From positions 1 to 64,000 of the forward strand of contig NZ_JAUXMX010000064.1 of the NCBI RefSeq assembly GCF_030683065.1: a stretch of 64,000 nucleotides of DNA, in the 5' to 3' direction. Positions 1-8,574 of this stretch are shown piece after piece (within the stretch, counting starts at the first letter, position 1; every line of letters begins with the position of its first letter). The notes beneath the pieces were generated by a model, which worked only from the letters and a program-made list of their open reading frames with translations, made no database searches and was not told the origin of the DNA. The DNA is from Pseudomonas sp. Lineage in GTDB: Bacteria; Pseudomonadota; Gammaproteobacteria; Pseudomonadales; Pseudomonadaceae. The translations under genes were made by a program, and so were the position numbers.

Positions 1-1680
1 CGAGCCGGTGGAGAAGAGGGTGGCCTTGGCCTCGCCATCGGCGGCGCGCAGCTCATAGGCGCCCCGGGCGGACAGATTTTCACCCGCAGGCTCGGTCCGG
101 GCGGCCGGCACCTTCTGGCGCGACAGGGCCATGATCGAGGGGGTGGTGGGCGTCGATAGGGCCAGCTTCCAGCACTCGGCGGCCTCCACGGCGTCCGCCG
201 GGCGATAGACATTGAGGTTCGGCATGGCCCGCAGGGAGGCCAGGTGCTCCACCGGCTGGTGGGTGGGGCCGTCTTCGCCGAGACCGATGGAGTCATGGGT
301 GAACACATAGAGCACGCGCTTTTTCATCAGCGCCGACATGCGCACCGCATTGCGCGCGTATTCCATGAAGATCAGGAAGGTCGCACCGTAGGGCACGAAG
401 CCGCCATGCAGGGCAACGCCGTTCATGATCGCGCTCATGCCGAACTCGCGCACGCCGTAGAACATGTAGTTGCCGGAGGCGTCTTCCGCAGAGACGCCCT
501 TACAGCCCTTCCACAGGGTCAGGTTGGAGCCGGCCAGGTCGGCGGAACCGCCGAGGAACTCTGGCAGCAGCGGACCGAAGGCATTCAATGCATTCTGGCT
601 GGCCTTGCGGCTGGCGATGGTTTCGCCCTTATCGGCAACTTCCTGGATATAGGCAGCGGCTTTCTCGGCGAAATCGGCTGGCAGCTCGCCGGCGATGCGA
701 CGTGTGAATTCGCTGGCCAGTTCCGGGTAGGCGGCGGCATAGGCGGCAAAGCGCTGATCCCACTCGCCCTCAGCGGCAGCACCGGCTTGCTTGGCGTCCC
801 ACTCGGCGTAGATATCCGCGGGGATTTCAAACGGGCCATGGTTCCAGCCCAGAGCGGCGCGGGTCAGGGCGATTTCGTCAACGCCCAACGGTGCGCCGTG
901 GCAGTCTTCCTTGCCCTGCTTGTTCGGCGAACCAAAGCCGATGGTGGTCTTGCAGCAGATCAGGGTCGGCTGATCCAGGGTCTTGCGCGCGGTGTCGATG
1001 GCGATCTTGATTTCTTCGGCGTCATGGCCGTCGACATTGCGGATCACCTGCCAGCCGTAGGCCTCGAAGCGCTTCGGCGTGTCATCGGTAAACCAGCCCT
1101 CGACTTCGCCGTCGATGGAAATACCGTTGTCGTCGTAGAAGGCGATCAGCTTGCCCAGACCCAAGGTACCGGCCAGCGAGCTGACTTCATGGCTGATGCC
1201 TTCCATCATGCAGCCGTCGCCAAGGAAGGCGTAGGTGAAGTGGTCGACGATCGGATGGCCGTCGCGGTTGAACTGCGCGCCCAGCACTTTTTCCGCCAGG
1301 GCGAAGCCCACGGCATTGGCCAGACCTTGGCCGAGCGGACCCGTGGTGGTCTCCACGCCCGGGGTGTAGCCATATTCCGGGTGACCGGGGGTACGGCTGT
1401 GCATCTGCCGGAACTGCTTGAGGTCTTCGATGCCCAGGTCATAGCCGGTCAGGTGCAGCAGCGAGTAGATCAGCATCGAGCCATGGCCGTTGGACAGCAC
1501 GAAGCGGTCACGGTCGGCGAAGCTCGGGTTGCTCGGGTTGTGCTTGAGGTAGTCGCGCCACAACACTTCGGCGATATCCGCCATACCCATAGGGGCACCC
1601 GGGTGGCCGCTGTTGGCTTTCTGCACGGCATCCATGCTGAGGGCACGAATGGCATTGGCTCGCTCACGACGGCTGGGCAT
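1..1680 (-). CDS. tkt: transketolase, 3' end outside window
   Basis: Thiamine-diphosphate enzyme of the non-oxidative pentose phosphate and Entner-Doudoroff network; it moves two-carbon ketol units between sugar phosphates in the cytosol. The reverse strand reads MPSRRERANAIRALSMDAVQ from the start, then the substrate-site stretch SGHPGAPMG, the ThDP motif GDGCMMEG and, in the second (Pyr) domain, GLGEDGPTHQPVEHLA. About 560 of the usual ~665 residues are present; the gene runs off the left edge, so only the C-terminal domain is missing. GGAG lies just upstream of the ATG (GGAGATTCAGTG). It is divergent from the sahR-like gene across a 195-bp spacer holding a large palindrome, so the two may share control. 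Identity is secure. Confidence 0.97.
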   Translation of the reverse strand, partial: MPSRRERANAIRALSMDAVQKANSGHPGAPMGMADIAEVLWRDYLKHNPSNPSFADRDRFVLSNGHGSMLIYSLLHLTGYDLGIEDLKQFRQMHSRTPGHPEYGYTPGVETTTGPLGQGLANAVGFALAEKVLGAQFNRDGHPIVDHFTYAFLGDGCMMEGISHEVSSLAGTLGLGKLIAFYDDNGISIDGEVEGWFTDDTPKRFEAYGWQVIRNVDGHDAEEIKIAIDTARKTLDQPTLICCKTTIGFGSPNKQGKEDCHGAPLGVDEIALTRAALGWNHGPFEIPADIYAEWDAKQAGAAAEGEWDQRFAAYAAAYPELASEFTRRIAGELPADFAEKAAAYIQEVADKGETIASRKASQNALNAFGPLLPEFLGGSADLAGSNLTLWKGCKGVSAEDASGNYMFYGVREFGMSAIMNGVALHGGFVPYGATFLIFMEYARNAVRMSALMKKRVLYVFTHDSIGLGEDGPTHQPVEHLASLRAMPNLNVYRPADAVEAAECWKLALSTPTTPSIMALSRQKVPAARTEPAGENLSARGAYELRAADGEAKATLFSTGS

Positions 1681-1799
1681 CACTGAATCTCCTACGGGTT
1701 TTGCAACAGGAAGGTCGAAAAAGGCGCCCATTTTCGCCCAGTGGAGCCCGTCGGGGCAATGACAGATAGTCGCAGAGCCAATGTTTTCTGGCTTTTGCG

Positions 1800-1843
1800 C
1801 CAGCAATACCAATATCAAAACTTTTTGATATTGGTATTGCTGG
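1800..1843. promoter_or_regulatory. 21-bp-arm palindrome, probable SahR operator
   Basis: Perfect inverted repeat with arms 1800-1820 and 1823-1843 and a 2-nt centre (CT). The core half-site is CAATATCAAAA and the outer part is CAGCAATAC. It lies 32 bp before the ArsR-family start and overlaps a plausible -35 (TTGCTG). ArsR/SahR-type repressors bind AT-rich palindromes at their own promoters, so autoregulation is the simplest reading. It is not followed by a T-run in either direction, which argues against a terminator. The operator assignment is inference. Confidence 0.7.
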
Positions 1844-1865
1844 ATGAAAAATGACCGACTAGACT
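1837..1865 (+). promoter_or_regulatory. possible sigma70 promoter of sahR-like gene
   Basis: TTGCTG at 1837-1842, a 17-nt spacer and TAGACT at 1860-1865. The -35 lies inside the right arm of the palindrome, so a bound repressor would block it. The matches are only moderate. Confidence 0.35.
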
Positions 1866-1875
1866 ACTCGGCATT

Positions 1876-2892
1876 ATGAATATGCGCGCGCCACATCTGA
1901 CCTTCGAGCCTGTCGACGCCCTTGCCGCCCTGTGCAAGGCCAGCGGCGACCCGTTGCGCCTGAATATCCTCCGCGCGCTGAGCAACGACTCCTTTGGCGT
2001 GCTGGAATTGGCGCAGATTTTCGCCATCGGCCAATCGGGCATCAGCCATCACTTGAAGGTGCTTGCCCAGGCCGGACTGGTCGCCACCCGCCGCGAAGGC
2101 AATGCGATCTTCTACCGCCGCGCCCTGGCCAATAACGAACATCCGGGTAGTCGCCTGCATGCGGCCCTGCTTGATGAAGTGGATAACCTGCAATTGCCCA
2201 GCGACGTGCAGGAGCGGATTGCCGGAGTGCACAGCCAGCGCGCCGCTGCCAGCCGGGATTTTTTCGCCCGTACGGCGGCCAGTTTCCAGGCCCAGCAAGA
2301 CCTGATCGTCGGCCTGCCGCAGTACCGCGACAGCCTGCTCTCGCTGCTCGACTCCCTGGCCTTTGCGGCATCCGCCACGGCGCTGGAAATCGGCCCGGGC
2401 GACGGCAGTTTTTTGCCCGAACTGGCCAAGCGCTTCAGCCGGGTGACTGCCTTGGATAACAGCCCGGCGATGCTCGAACTGGCACGCATGCGCTGTGAAC
2501 AGGACGGTTTGGCCAATGTTGCACTGCAACTAGCCGATGCCTTGAATGATGACTATCCGCCTGCCGACTGCCTGGTACTGAATATGGTCCTGCACCATTT
2601 CGCCGCCCCGGCCGAGGCACTAAAACAGCTGGCACTGCGGGTAAAACCCGGCGGCAGCCTGCTGATCACCGATCTCTGCAGCCACAACCAAAGCTGGGCG
2701 AAACAGGCCTGCGGTGATCTCTGGCTGGGCTTCGAACAGGACGACCTGGCCCACTGGGCCATCGCAGCAGGCTTGACCCCCAGAGAAAGCCTGTATGTGG
2801 GCCTGCGCAACGGCTTCCAGATTCAGGTGCGGCACTTTGCCAACCCCTATGAAAACAGCGGCCTGCGGGCCACCGTCACCGGTAAACAATAG
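1876..2892 (+). CDS. sahR: ArsR-family regulator fused to SAM/SAH-binding methyltransferase domain (SahR-like)
   Basis: Predicted transcriptional repressor of methionine/SAM-cycle genes that senses S-adenosylhomocysteine. The N-terminal winged helix (about residues 12-90) contains SGISHHLKVLAQAGLV and the wing REGNAIFYRR. The C-terminal half (about 165-320) is a class I methyltransferase fold with motif I LEIGPGDGSF, an acidic LD after the next strand, and VKPGGSLLITD. I see no ArsR-type metal-binding cysteine cluster, which fits a metabolite rather than a metal sensor. The family link (SahR of Proteobacteria, HTH plus SAH-binding domain) is established knowledge; assignment here rests on architecture and on metK lying 12 bp downstream. 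A large palindrome precedes it. No strong SD is visible at this start; ATG two codons later is an alternative. Confidence 0.8.
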   Translation: MNMRAPHLTFEPVDALAALCKASGDPLRLNILRALSNDSFGVLELAQIFAIGQSGISHHLKVLAQAGLVATRREGNAIFYRRALANNEHPGSRLHAALLDEVDNLQLPSDVQERIAGVHSQRAAASRDFFARTAASFQAQQDLIVGLPQYRDSLLSLLDSLAFAASATALEIGPGDGSFLPELAKRFSRVTALDNSPAMLELARMRCEQDGLANVALQLADALNDDYPPADCLVLNMVLHHFAAPAEALKQLALRVKPGGSLLITDLCSHNQSWAKQACGDLWLGFEQDDLAHWAIAAGLTPRESLYVGLRNGFQIQVRHFANPYENSGLRATVTGKQ

Positions 2893-2904
2893 GAAAACCG
2901 ATCG

Positions 2905-4095
2905 ATGAGCGAATACTCCCTTTTTACCTCCGAATCCGTCTCCGAAGGCCATCCGGACAAGATTGCCGACCAGATTTCCGATGCGGTGCTCGACGCCATC
3001 ATCGCCCAGGACAAAAACGCCCGTGTGGCCTGTGAAACCCTGGTCAAGACCGGCGTGGCGATTGTCGCCGGCGAAGTCACCACCAGCGCCTGGGTCGATC
3101 TCGAACAGATCGTCCGCGACGTCATCTGCGACATCGGCTACACCAGCTCCGACGTTGGTTTTGACGGTGCCACCTGCGGCGTAATCAACATCATTGGCAA
3201 GCAGTCCCCGGATATCAACCAGGGTGTCGACCGGGCCAAGCCGGAAGACCAGGGCGCTGGCGACCAAGGCCTGATGTTCGGCTACGCCAGCAACGAAACC
3301 GACGTGCTGATGCCCGCGCCTATCGTCTTCAGCCACCGCCTGGTAGAGCGCCAGGCCGAAGCGCGCAAGTCCGGTTTGCTGCCGTGGTTGCGCCCGGACG
3401 CCAAATCCCAGGTCACCTGCCGCTATGAAAACGGCAAGGTGGTTGGTATCGACGCCGTTGTACTGTCGACCCAGCACAACCCGGAAATCAGCCAGGCCGA
3501 CCTGCAGGAAGCGGTCATGGAGCTGATCGTCAAGCACACCCTGCCGGCAGAATTGCTGCACAAAGATACGCAGTACCACATCAACCCGACCGGCAAGTTC
3601 GTCATCGGCGGCCCGGTGGGCGACTGCGGCCTGACTGGGCGCAAGATCATCGTCGACACCTACGGCGGCATGGCCCGTCACGGCGGCGGCGCCTTCTCCG
3701 GCAAAGACCCATCCAAGGTTGACCGCTCGGCGGCCTACGCCGGGCGCTATGTGGCGAAAAACATCGTCGCTGCAGGTTTGGCCGAGCGTTGCGAGATCCA
3801 GGTGTCCTACGCCATCGGCGTGGCTCAACCGACCTCGATCTCGATCAACACGTTTGGTAGCGGCACGATCAGCGACGACAAGATCATTCAGTTGGTACGC
3901 GAGCACTTCGACCTGCGCCCCTACGCCATCACCCGCATGCTCGACCTGCTGCACCCGATGTACCAGGCAACCGCCGCCTACGGTCACTTCGGCCGCATCC
4001 CGGTTGAGATGAGCGTCGGCGACGACACCTTCACCGCCTTCACCTGGGAAAAAACCGACAGGGCCGCCGAACTGCGCGCGGCTGGCGGTCTGTAA
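2905..4095 (+). CDS. metK: S-adenosylmethionine synthetase
   Basis: Makes S-adenosylmethionine from methionine and ATP; cytosolic homotetramer. At 396 residues it has the usual length. Conserved elements are visible in order: GHPDKIADQISDAVLDA near residue 15, the ATP-site GAGDQGLMFGYA near 117, and the phosphate-binding GGGAFSGKDPSKVDRSAAY near 260. It starts 12 bp after the SahR-like gene, so the two are probably co-transcribed and metK may be under the same palindrome. An intrinsic terminator follows. No anomalies seen. Confidence 0.98.
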   Translation: MSEYSLFTSESVSEGHPDKIADQISDAVLDAIIAQDKNARVACETLVKTGVAIVAGEVTTSAWVDLEQIVRDVICDIGYTSSDVGFDGATCGVINIIGKQSPDINQGVDRAKPEDQGAGDQGLMFGYASNETDVLMPAPIVFSHRLVERQAEARKSGLLPWLRPDAKSQVTCRYENGKVVGIDAVVLSTQHNPEISQADLQEAVMELIVKHTLPAELLHKDTQYHINPTGKFVIGGPVGDCGLTGRKIIVDTYGGMARHGGGAFSGKDPSKVDRSAAYAGRYVAKNIVAAGLAERCEIQVSYAIGVAQPTSISINTFGSGTISDDKIIQLVREHFDLRPYAITRMLDLLHPMYQATAAYGHFGRIPVEMSVGDDTFTAFTWEKTDRAAELRAAGGL

Positions 4096-4115
4096 AGCCC
4101 ACCTGCAAGACCGAG

Positions 4116-4141
4116 AGCCCCGCCCCGCGCGGGGCTTTTTG
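4116..4141 (+). terminator. intrinsic terminator after metK
   Basis: GC-rich stem AGCCCCGC (4116-4123) with GCGGGGCT (4129-4136), a 5-nt loop and a T-run. It ends the sahR-metK unit 20 bp after the metK stop. Confidence 0.85.
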
Positions 4142-4196
4142 TTGTCTGGCAAAAACCAACTAGGCTGTAAAGCCTAGTCCCCGAGCAAGGAAGCTC

Positions 4197-5873
4197 ATGA
4201 TGAAGACCTGGATCGCGCCACTCCTGTTAGCGCTTGCCCTTGATGCCTTGGCCGCGCCCTGCCCGGAGTGGCCTGCCGCGCGTGCCGAGAGTGAGATAAG
4301 CGCACTCAGCGAACAGATCGCCGCCTGGGACCAGGCCTACCACCGCCAGGGCACGTCCCTGGTGGCCGACGAACTATACGATCAGGCGCTCGTCCGGCTG
4401 GAGCAGTGGCGCAGTTGCTTTGCCGGGATCGGCACGCTGCCGGCCGACCCCCTGACCGGCAACACCGGGCGGACTTTGCATCCGGTGGCGCAGACCGGGC
4501 TGCGCAAGCTGGCGGATGACGCCGCCGTGCAGGACTGGATCGCCACACGCAGCGACCTGTGGATCCAGCCCAAGGTCGATGGCGTGGCAGTCACTCTGGT
4601 CTACCGCGGCGGCCACCTGCACCAGGTCATCAGCCGTGGTGACGGCCGTAGCGGCCAGGACTGGACGGCCCAGGCGCGCCGCCTGCCCGCGATCCCGCAA
4701 CGCCTGCAGGCGGCGCAGAACCTGACCCTGCAAGGCGAACTCTATTGGCGCCTGCCCCAGCATGTACAGGCCGAGGCCGGCGGTCTGGGCGCACGCGGCC
4801 GGGTCGCCGGGTTGCTGGCACGGCAAACGCTCGACGACGAACACGCCGCCGGTATCGGCCTGTTCGTCTGGGACTGGCCGGATGGTCCAACCGAGATGCG
4901 CGAGCGCCTGCAGCAACTCGACGCACTAGGCTTTGCCGATAGCGCGCAACTCAGCCAGCCGATCCGCTCGTTTAGCGAGGCCAGGCACTGGCACCAGCAC
5001 TGGTACCGAAGCGCGCTGCCCTTCGCCAGCGACGGCGTGGTGCTGCGCCAGGGCAATCGACCGCCAGCACAGCGCTGGCAAGCCGAGCCACCGCACTGGG
5101 CGGCGGCCTGGAAATACCCGCTGACTCAGGCGCTGACGGTGGTGCAGGCGGTGGATTTTCGCATTGGCCGCAGCGGGCGGATCACCCCGGTGCTGCGCTT
5201 GCAGCCGATCAGACTGGACGAACGCCGGATCGAATATGTCAGCCTCGGCTCGTTGCAGCGCTGGCAGACCCTGGACATTCGCCCCGGCGATCAGGTCGCC
5301 ATCCAGCTGGCCGGGCTGACCATTCCCAAACTGCAGAGTGTGGTCTGGCGCAGCCAGCAGCGTCCTGCAGTGCAGGCACCGCAAAGCGACGACCACCATG
5401 CACTGAGCTGCTGGCGGATAACGCCGGCCTGTACCAGCCAGTTCCGCGCACGCCTGGCCTGGCTCAGTGGCAAACAGGGATTAGCGTTACCTGGGGTCGG
5501 CCCCGGCACCTGGGACAAGCTGCTGCAGGCGCAGCAACTCGACGGCCTGCTCGACTGGCTGACGCTCTCCGCCGTGCAATTAGCCGAGGTGCCCGGTTTA
5601 GGCCCGCGCAGCGCCAGCACGCTGGAACAGAGCTTTGCCCTGGCCCGGCAACGCCCCTTTGCCGACTGGCTGCACGCGCTCGGTCTGCCGCCCAGCGGTA
5701 CGGCGCCACTGGCCGACAACTGGAACGAACTGGCGCAACGCAGCAACGCGCAGTGGCAGCGCCAGCCGGGCATCGGCCCGAGCCGCGCAGCGCAACTGCA
5801 GGCCTTCTTTCAACACCCAGAGGTACAGGCTCTGCGCGAGCAACTGCGCACGGCAGGCGTCGACGGTTTTTAA
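4197..5873 (+). CDS. ligB: NAD-dependent DNA ligase LigB, with signal-like N-terminus
   Basis: Accessory NAD+-dependent ligase that seals nicks. The adenylation motif KVDG puts the nucleophilic lysine at residue 126. The OB-fold region follows (around IRPGDQVAIQLAGLTIPKLQ), then three helix-hairpin-helix motifs (LPGVGPGTW, VPGLGPRSA, QPGIGPSRA). It is short (558 residues against about 670-790 for LigA), with no BRCT domain and only two cysteines where LigA has a four-Cys zinc site; both losses are typical of LigB. The first 20 residues (MMKTWIAPLLLALALDALAA) read as a cleavable signal peptide, odd for a DNA enzyme. AAGGAAG precedes the start. It follows the metK terminator and appears monocistronic. 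Confidence 0.92.
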   Translation: MMKTWIAPLLLALALDALAAPCPEWPAARAESEISALSEQIAAWDQAYHRQGTSLVADELYDQALVRLEQWRSCFAGIGTLPADPLTGNTGRTLHPVAQTGLRKLADDAAVQDWIATRSDLWIQPKVDGVAVTLVYRGGHLHQVISRGDGRSGQDWTAQARRLPAIPQRLQAAQNLTLQGELYWRLPQHVQAEAGGLGARGRVAGLLARQTLDDEHAAGIGLFVWDWPDGPTEMRERLQQLDALGFADSAQLSQPIRSFSEARHWHQHWYRSALPFASDGVVLRQGNRPPAQRWQAEPPHWAAAWKYPLTQALTVVQAVDFRIGRSGRITPVLRLQPIRLDERRIEYVSLGSLQRWQTLDIRPGDQVAIQLAGLTIPKLQSVVWRSQQRPAVQAPQSDDHHALSCWRITPACTSQFRARLAWLSGKQGLALPGVGPGTWDKLLQAQQLDGLLDWLTLSAVQLAEVPGLGPRSASTLEQSFALARQRPFADWLHALGLPPSGTAPLADNWNELAQRSNAQWQRQPGIGPSRAAQLQAFFQHPEVQALREQLRTAGVDGF

Positions 5874-5910
5874 GCGATTCAGCAGGACACTTGGCACGCG
5901 GGCCAATCCA

Positions 5911-5932
5911 CGTAGGGTGCGCCGCGCGCACC
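5911..5932 (+). repeat. GTAGGGTGCGC-type dispersed repeat
   Basis: Copy of a short repeat (GTAGGGTGCGC followed by a GCGCACC complement) that also occurs near 14964, 26015 and 46534, always between genes. It lies after ligB. Confidence 0.6.
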
Positions 5933-6016
5933 ACCTAGCCACGCCGATGCGCGACCCGGCCCGGGGTCAGGCCGCGAGACAACAGGCTCCCAGTGTCGCG
6001 CCAAACATATGGACAC

Positions 6017-6096
6017 TGTAGGAGCCAGTTTGCTGTGGTTCGGCACTCCGACGATGCTATTGATCTGCAGGGATCGCCAGCAAGCTGGCTCCTACA
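6017..6096. repeat. REP-like inverted repeat (TGTAGGAGCCAG family)
   Basis: 18-nt arms 6017-6034 and 6079-6096, with one mismatch, flank a 44-nt spacer. The arms carry the GTAGGAGCCAG...CTGGCTCCTAC signature of Pseudomonas REP elements. It sits between the convergent ends of ligB and the cytochrome gene and could act as a bidirectional transcript end. Confidence 0.75.
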
Positions 6097-6124
6097 AAAA
6101 ACGCAAGATCAGGCGTGATGTGCG

Positions 6125-6574
6125 CTAGTAAGCGCGAAACTCTTCGTGGCAGGCTTTGCAGCTGTCCTCGACGCGCTGCACAGGCACGACAAGGTCGGCA
6201 CTTTTCAGCGGGCTTACGGCAGTCGCGGCAACCAGCGCGGCAGTGCCGGCTTCCATCTCGCGGGCCAGTTGCTGGAACCGCGCCTGACGCTGCCAGACCT
6301 CATCCTTGGCGCGGGTCTCACCGCCCTCTTCCTTGACCTGGGGAAAGTGCTGCCAAGGCGTGCGACCCAGTTGATCAAGTTCGGCGGCGCCACTGACGAA
6401 ACGCTGCTCCTTAAACGCAATACGCCCGCGCAGCATGCCGCCAAGGTCTTCGCTGACCTGGAGCATCTGTTTGAAAATGGCCTGGCGCTGGCCCTGCGGT
6501 GAGTTCGGATCAACTCCCCCGCAAGCACTCAGGGTCAGGGCAAGCACAACGAGGAACAGGCTTTTCAGCTTCAT
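6125..6574 (-). CDS. cytochrome c'-like haem lipoprotein
   Basis: Small secreted haem protein of 149 residues. The N-terminus MKLKSLFLVVLALTLSAC is a lipoprotein signal peptide with lipobox LSAC (Cys18), so the mature protein should be membrane-anchored in the periplasm. One haem c motif CKACH lies at the extreme C-terminus (residues 139-143), as in the cytochrome c' four-helix family; the rest is predicted helical. A longer reading frame extends 19 codons upstream, but GAAGG before ATG at 6574 and the signal peptide fix the start. Its electron partner is unknown. It faces ligB convergently. Confidence 0.8.
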   Translation of the reverse strand: MKLKSLFLVVLALTLSACGGVDPNSPQGQRQAIFKQMLQVSEDLGGMLRGRIAFKEQRFVSGAAELDQLGRTPWQHFPQVKEEGGETRAKDEVWQRQARFQQLAREMEAGTAALVAATAVSPLKSADLVVPVQRVEDSCKACHEEFRAY

Positions 6575-6675
6575 AACACCTTCACGACAAACAGCTTGGG
6601 CCAAATAACGGCAAACAGTATCGCCATCCATTGCCAGCAGGCCAAGCGTGGTGTTTTGCCGCAGATGTCAGCAAC

Positions 6676-7062
6676 TCAAGCCGCAACCACAAACAAACTG
6701 ATGATCAGCCCCATATTGATGAACCATACCAACGAGCGAGCAGCGGCCCAGTCAGCCAGGTAACAGAGCAAATAGAGCAGACGACTGATCACGAAGGCGA
6801 TGGCCAGCTGATCAAGCAAGGCCTGCTCGGCGCCGCCGGCCAGGTGGGCGATGATCACCGCCGCAGCAAACGCCGGGGTGACCTCGAAGCTGTTGAGCTG
6901 GGCATTGTTGGCGCGCCGGCCGATGCCACTGAGATTATCCAGTAGAGCCCGCGGATCGTAATTGTGTCGCGGGCTGAAGCCGCCACTGACGGCTTTGGCC
7001 GTGACGGTCGACAGGTAAGGCAGAAACAGCGCGACCAGCACGCACCAGTAGGCAGTTGTCAT
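6676..7062 (-). CDS. MAPEG-family membrane protein
   Basis: 128-residue inner-membrane protein of the MAPEG (eicosanoid/glutathione metabolism) superfamily. About four hydrophobic segments are visible: the N-terminal YWCVLVALFLPYLSTVTAK, the EVTPAFAAAVIIAHLAGG stretch, the IAFVISRLLYLLCYLADW stretch and the C-terminal GLIISLFVVAA. The central E-x-x-P plus R-x-x-Y-x-x-x-Y pattern is family-typical. The start at 7062 has GGAG six bases upstream; the longer reading frame adds a non-hydrophobic tail without an SD. The bacterial substrate is not known. Confidence 0.8.
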   Translation of the reverse strand: MTTAYWCVLVALFLPYLSTVTAKAVSGGFSPRHNYDPRALLDNLSGIGRRANNAQLNSFEVTPAFAAAVIIAHLAGGAEQALLDQLAIAFVISRLLYLLCYLADWAAARSLVWFINMGLIISLFVVAA

Positions 7063-7161
7063 GGCGACTCCATAGCTTGAGGACAGCGGCCCACAAGCTT
7101 GCACTGCCGACCAGTGGTCGTCCATGACCCAATCGCAAGCAGCCGATGGCGTATCGGCCAA

Positions 7162-8445
7162 TCAGGCCGCCAGTTTACCCTCGGCCAGCGCCGCTGAGGC
7201 AGCGAGCATGGCCCGCAACAGCACCGCACAGCCGGCGGCCAAATCCGCGGGTGCGGCATTCTCGATTTCGTTGTGGCTGATACCGCCTTCGCACGGCACA
7301 AAGATCATCCCGGCCGGACCCAGTTCGGCGAGAAAGATCGCGTCATGCCCGGCGCCGCTGACGATATCCATATGCGCCAAGCCCAGTCCTGCGGCGGCGC
7401 CACGCACCGCCTCGACGCAACCCTGGTCGAAATACAGCGGTGGAAAGTCCGCCGTCGGCGTCAATTCGAAACTCAGCCCATGCTTGGCACACGTTGCCTC
7501 AATCACCTGGCGCACCTCGGCGATCATCGAATCCAGCCGCGCGGGTTCCAGGTGACGGAAATCCAGGGTCATGCGCACTTCACCGGGAATCACGTTGCGC
7601 GAACCGGGATAAGCCTGCAGGCAGCCGACCGTGCCACAGGCATGCGGCTGATGCTCAAGCGCCACCCGATTGACCGCCGCGACCACGGCAGCGGCGCCGA
7701 CCAGCGCATCCTTGCGCAGGTGCATCGGCGTCGGCCCGGCGTGGGCCTCAACACCTTTGAGATTGAGATCGAACCACTTCTGCCCGAGTGCGCCGAGCAC
7801 TACGCCGATGGTCTTGCCCTGGTCTTCGAGGATCGGCCCCTGCTCGATATGCGCCTCGAAATAGGCGCCGACCGCATGACCGGTCACCGCACGTGTGCCG
7901 GCGTAGCCGATGGCGTTCAAGGCCTCGCCGACGCTGATGCCCTCGGCATCACGCTTGGCCAGGGTTTCTGCCAGGGTGAATTTCTCGGCAAACACGCCCG
8001 AGCCCATCATGCACGGGGCAAAGCGTGAGCCTTCCTCGTTGGTCCAGACCACCACCTCGAATGGCGCTTCGGTCTGCACGCCCAGATCATTGAGGGTGCG
8101 CAGCACCTCGACACCGGCCAGCACGCCGAAGCAGCCATCGAACTTGCCGCCAGTGGGCTGGGTGTCGATATGGCTGCCGGTCATCACTGGCGGCAGGGCG
8201 GCGTTGCGTCCTGGGCGGCGGGCAAAGATATTGCCGACGCCATCAACCGTCACCGTGCAACCGGCCTCCTCGCACCAGCGCACGAACAGGTCGCGCGCCT
8301 GGCGGTCAAGGTCGGTCAGGGCCAGGCGGCAAACGCCGCCCTTGACGGTGGCACCGAGCTGCGCCAGCTCCATCAGCGATTGCCAGAGGCGCTCGCTGTT
8401 GATGTGTGGCTGGCTGGATTGCAGAACGTCAACGGCAGTGTTCAT
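7162..8445 (-). CDS. Zn-dependent N-carbamoyl amidohydrolase (beta-ureidopropionase type)
   Basis: Probable last enzyme of reductive pyrimidine breakdown, cleaving N-carbamoyl-beta-alanine to beta-alanine, CO2 and ammonia. It is an M20/HyuC-type dinuclear zinc hydrolase of 427 residues. Metal-site elements are visible: GSHIDTQPTGGKFDG (His92, Asp103), TNEEGSRF (Glu137/138), HIEQGP and the late GGISHNE. The start at 8445 has AAGGAG. Relatives (allantoate amidohydrolase, N-carbamoyl-L-amino-acid hydrolase) share all motifs, so substrate is inferred from neighbours: an NCS1 permease, dihydropyrimidinase and PreT/PreA. Confidence 0.85.
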   Translation of the reverse strand: MNTAVDVLQSSQPHINSERLWQSLMELAQLGATVKGGVCRLALTDLDRQARDLFVRWCEEAGCTVTVDGVGNIFARRPGRNAALPPVMTGSHIDTQPTGGKFDGCFGVLAGVEVLRTLNDLGVQTEAPFEVVVWTNEEGSRFAPCMMGSGVFAEKFTLAETLAKRDAEGISVGEALNAIGYAGTRAVTGHAVGAYFEAHIEQGPILEDQGKTIGVVLGALGQKWFDLNLKGVEAHAGPTPMHLRKDALVGAAAVVAAVNRVALEHQPHACGTVGCLQAYPGSRNVIPGEVRMTLDFRHLEPARLDSMIAEVRQVIEATCAKHGLSFELTPTADFPPLYFDQGCVEAVRGAAAGLGLAHMDIVSGAGHDAIFLAELGPAGMIFVPCEGGISHNEIENAAPADLAAGCAVLLRAMLAASAALAEGKLAA

Positions 8446-8513
8446 GGTGTTCTCCTTGGGCCTTTCTAGTTGTCTGTGACGCGCCCGCTGGAGCTGGGCG
8501 CGTCTGCTGGATT

Positions 8514-8567
8514 GCATCGCGGGCATGGCCCGCTGCTACAGGTGCGGGCTGTCATTGCCCGCGATGC
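8514..8567. repeat. REP-like hairpin between permease and amidohydrolase
   Basis: 12-nt perfect arms GCATCGCGGGCA (8514-8525) and TGCCCGCGATGC (8556-8567), with nested GGGC...GCCC complementarity. It fills most of the gap downstream of the permease start-to-stop unit and upstream of the amidohydrolase start region, and could tune relative mRNA levels. Confidence 0.65.
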
Positions 8568-8574
8568 TGCGGCC

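Noticed and set aside
244..1686. 480-residue plus-strand frame across transketolase
   Set aside because: Antisense to tkt; no SD, no recognisable domain.
2620..4152. 510-residue open frame opposite metK
   Set aside because: Exactly antisense to a clear metK with all motifs; composition is that of a GC-rich shadow frame.
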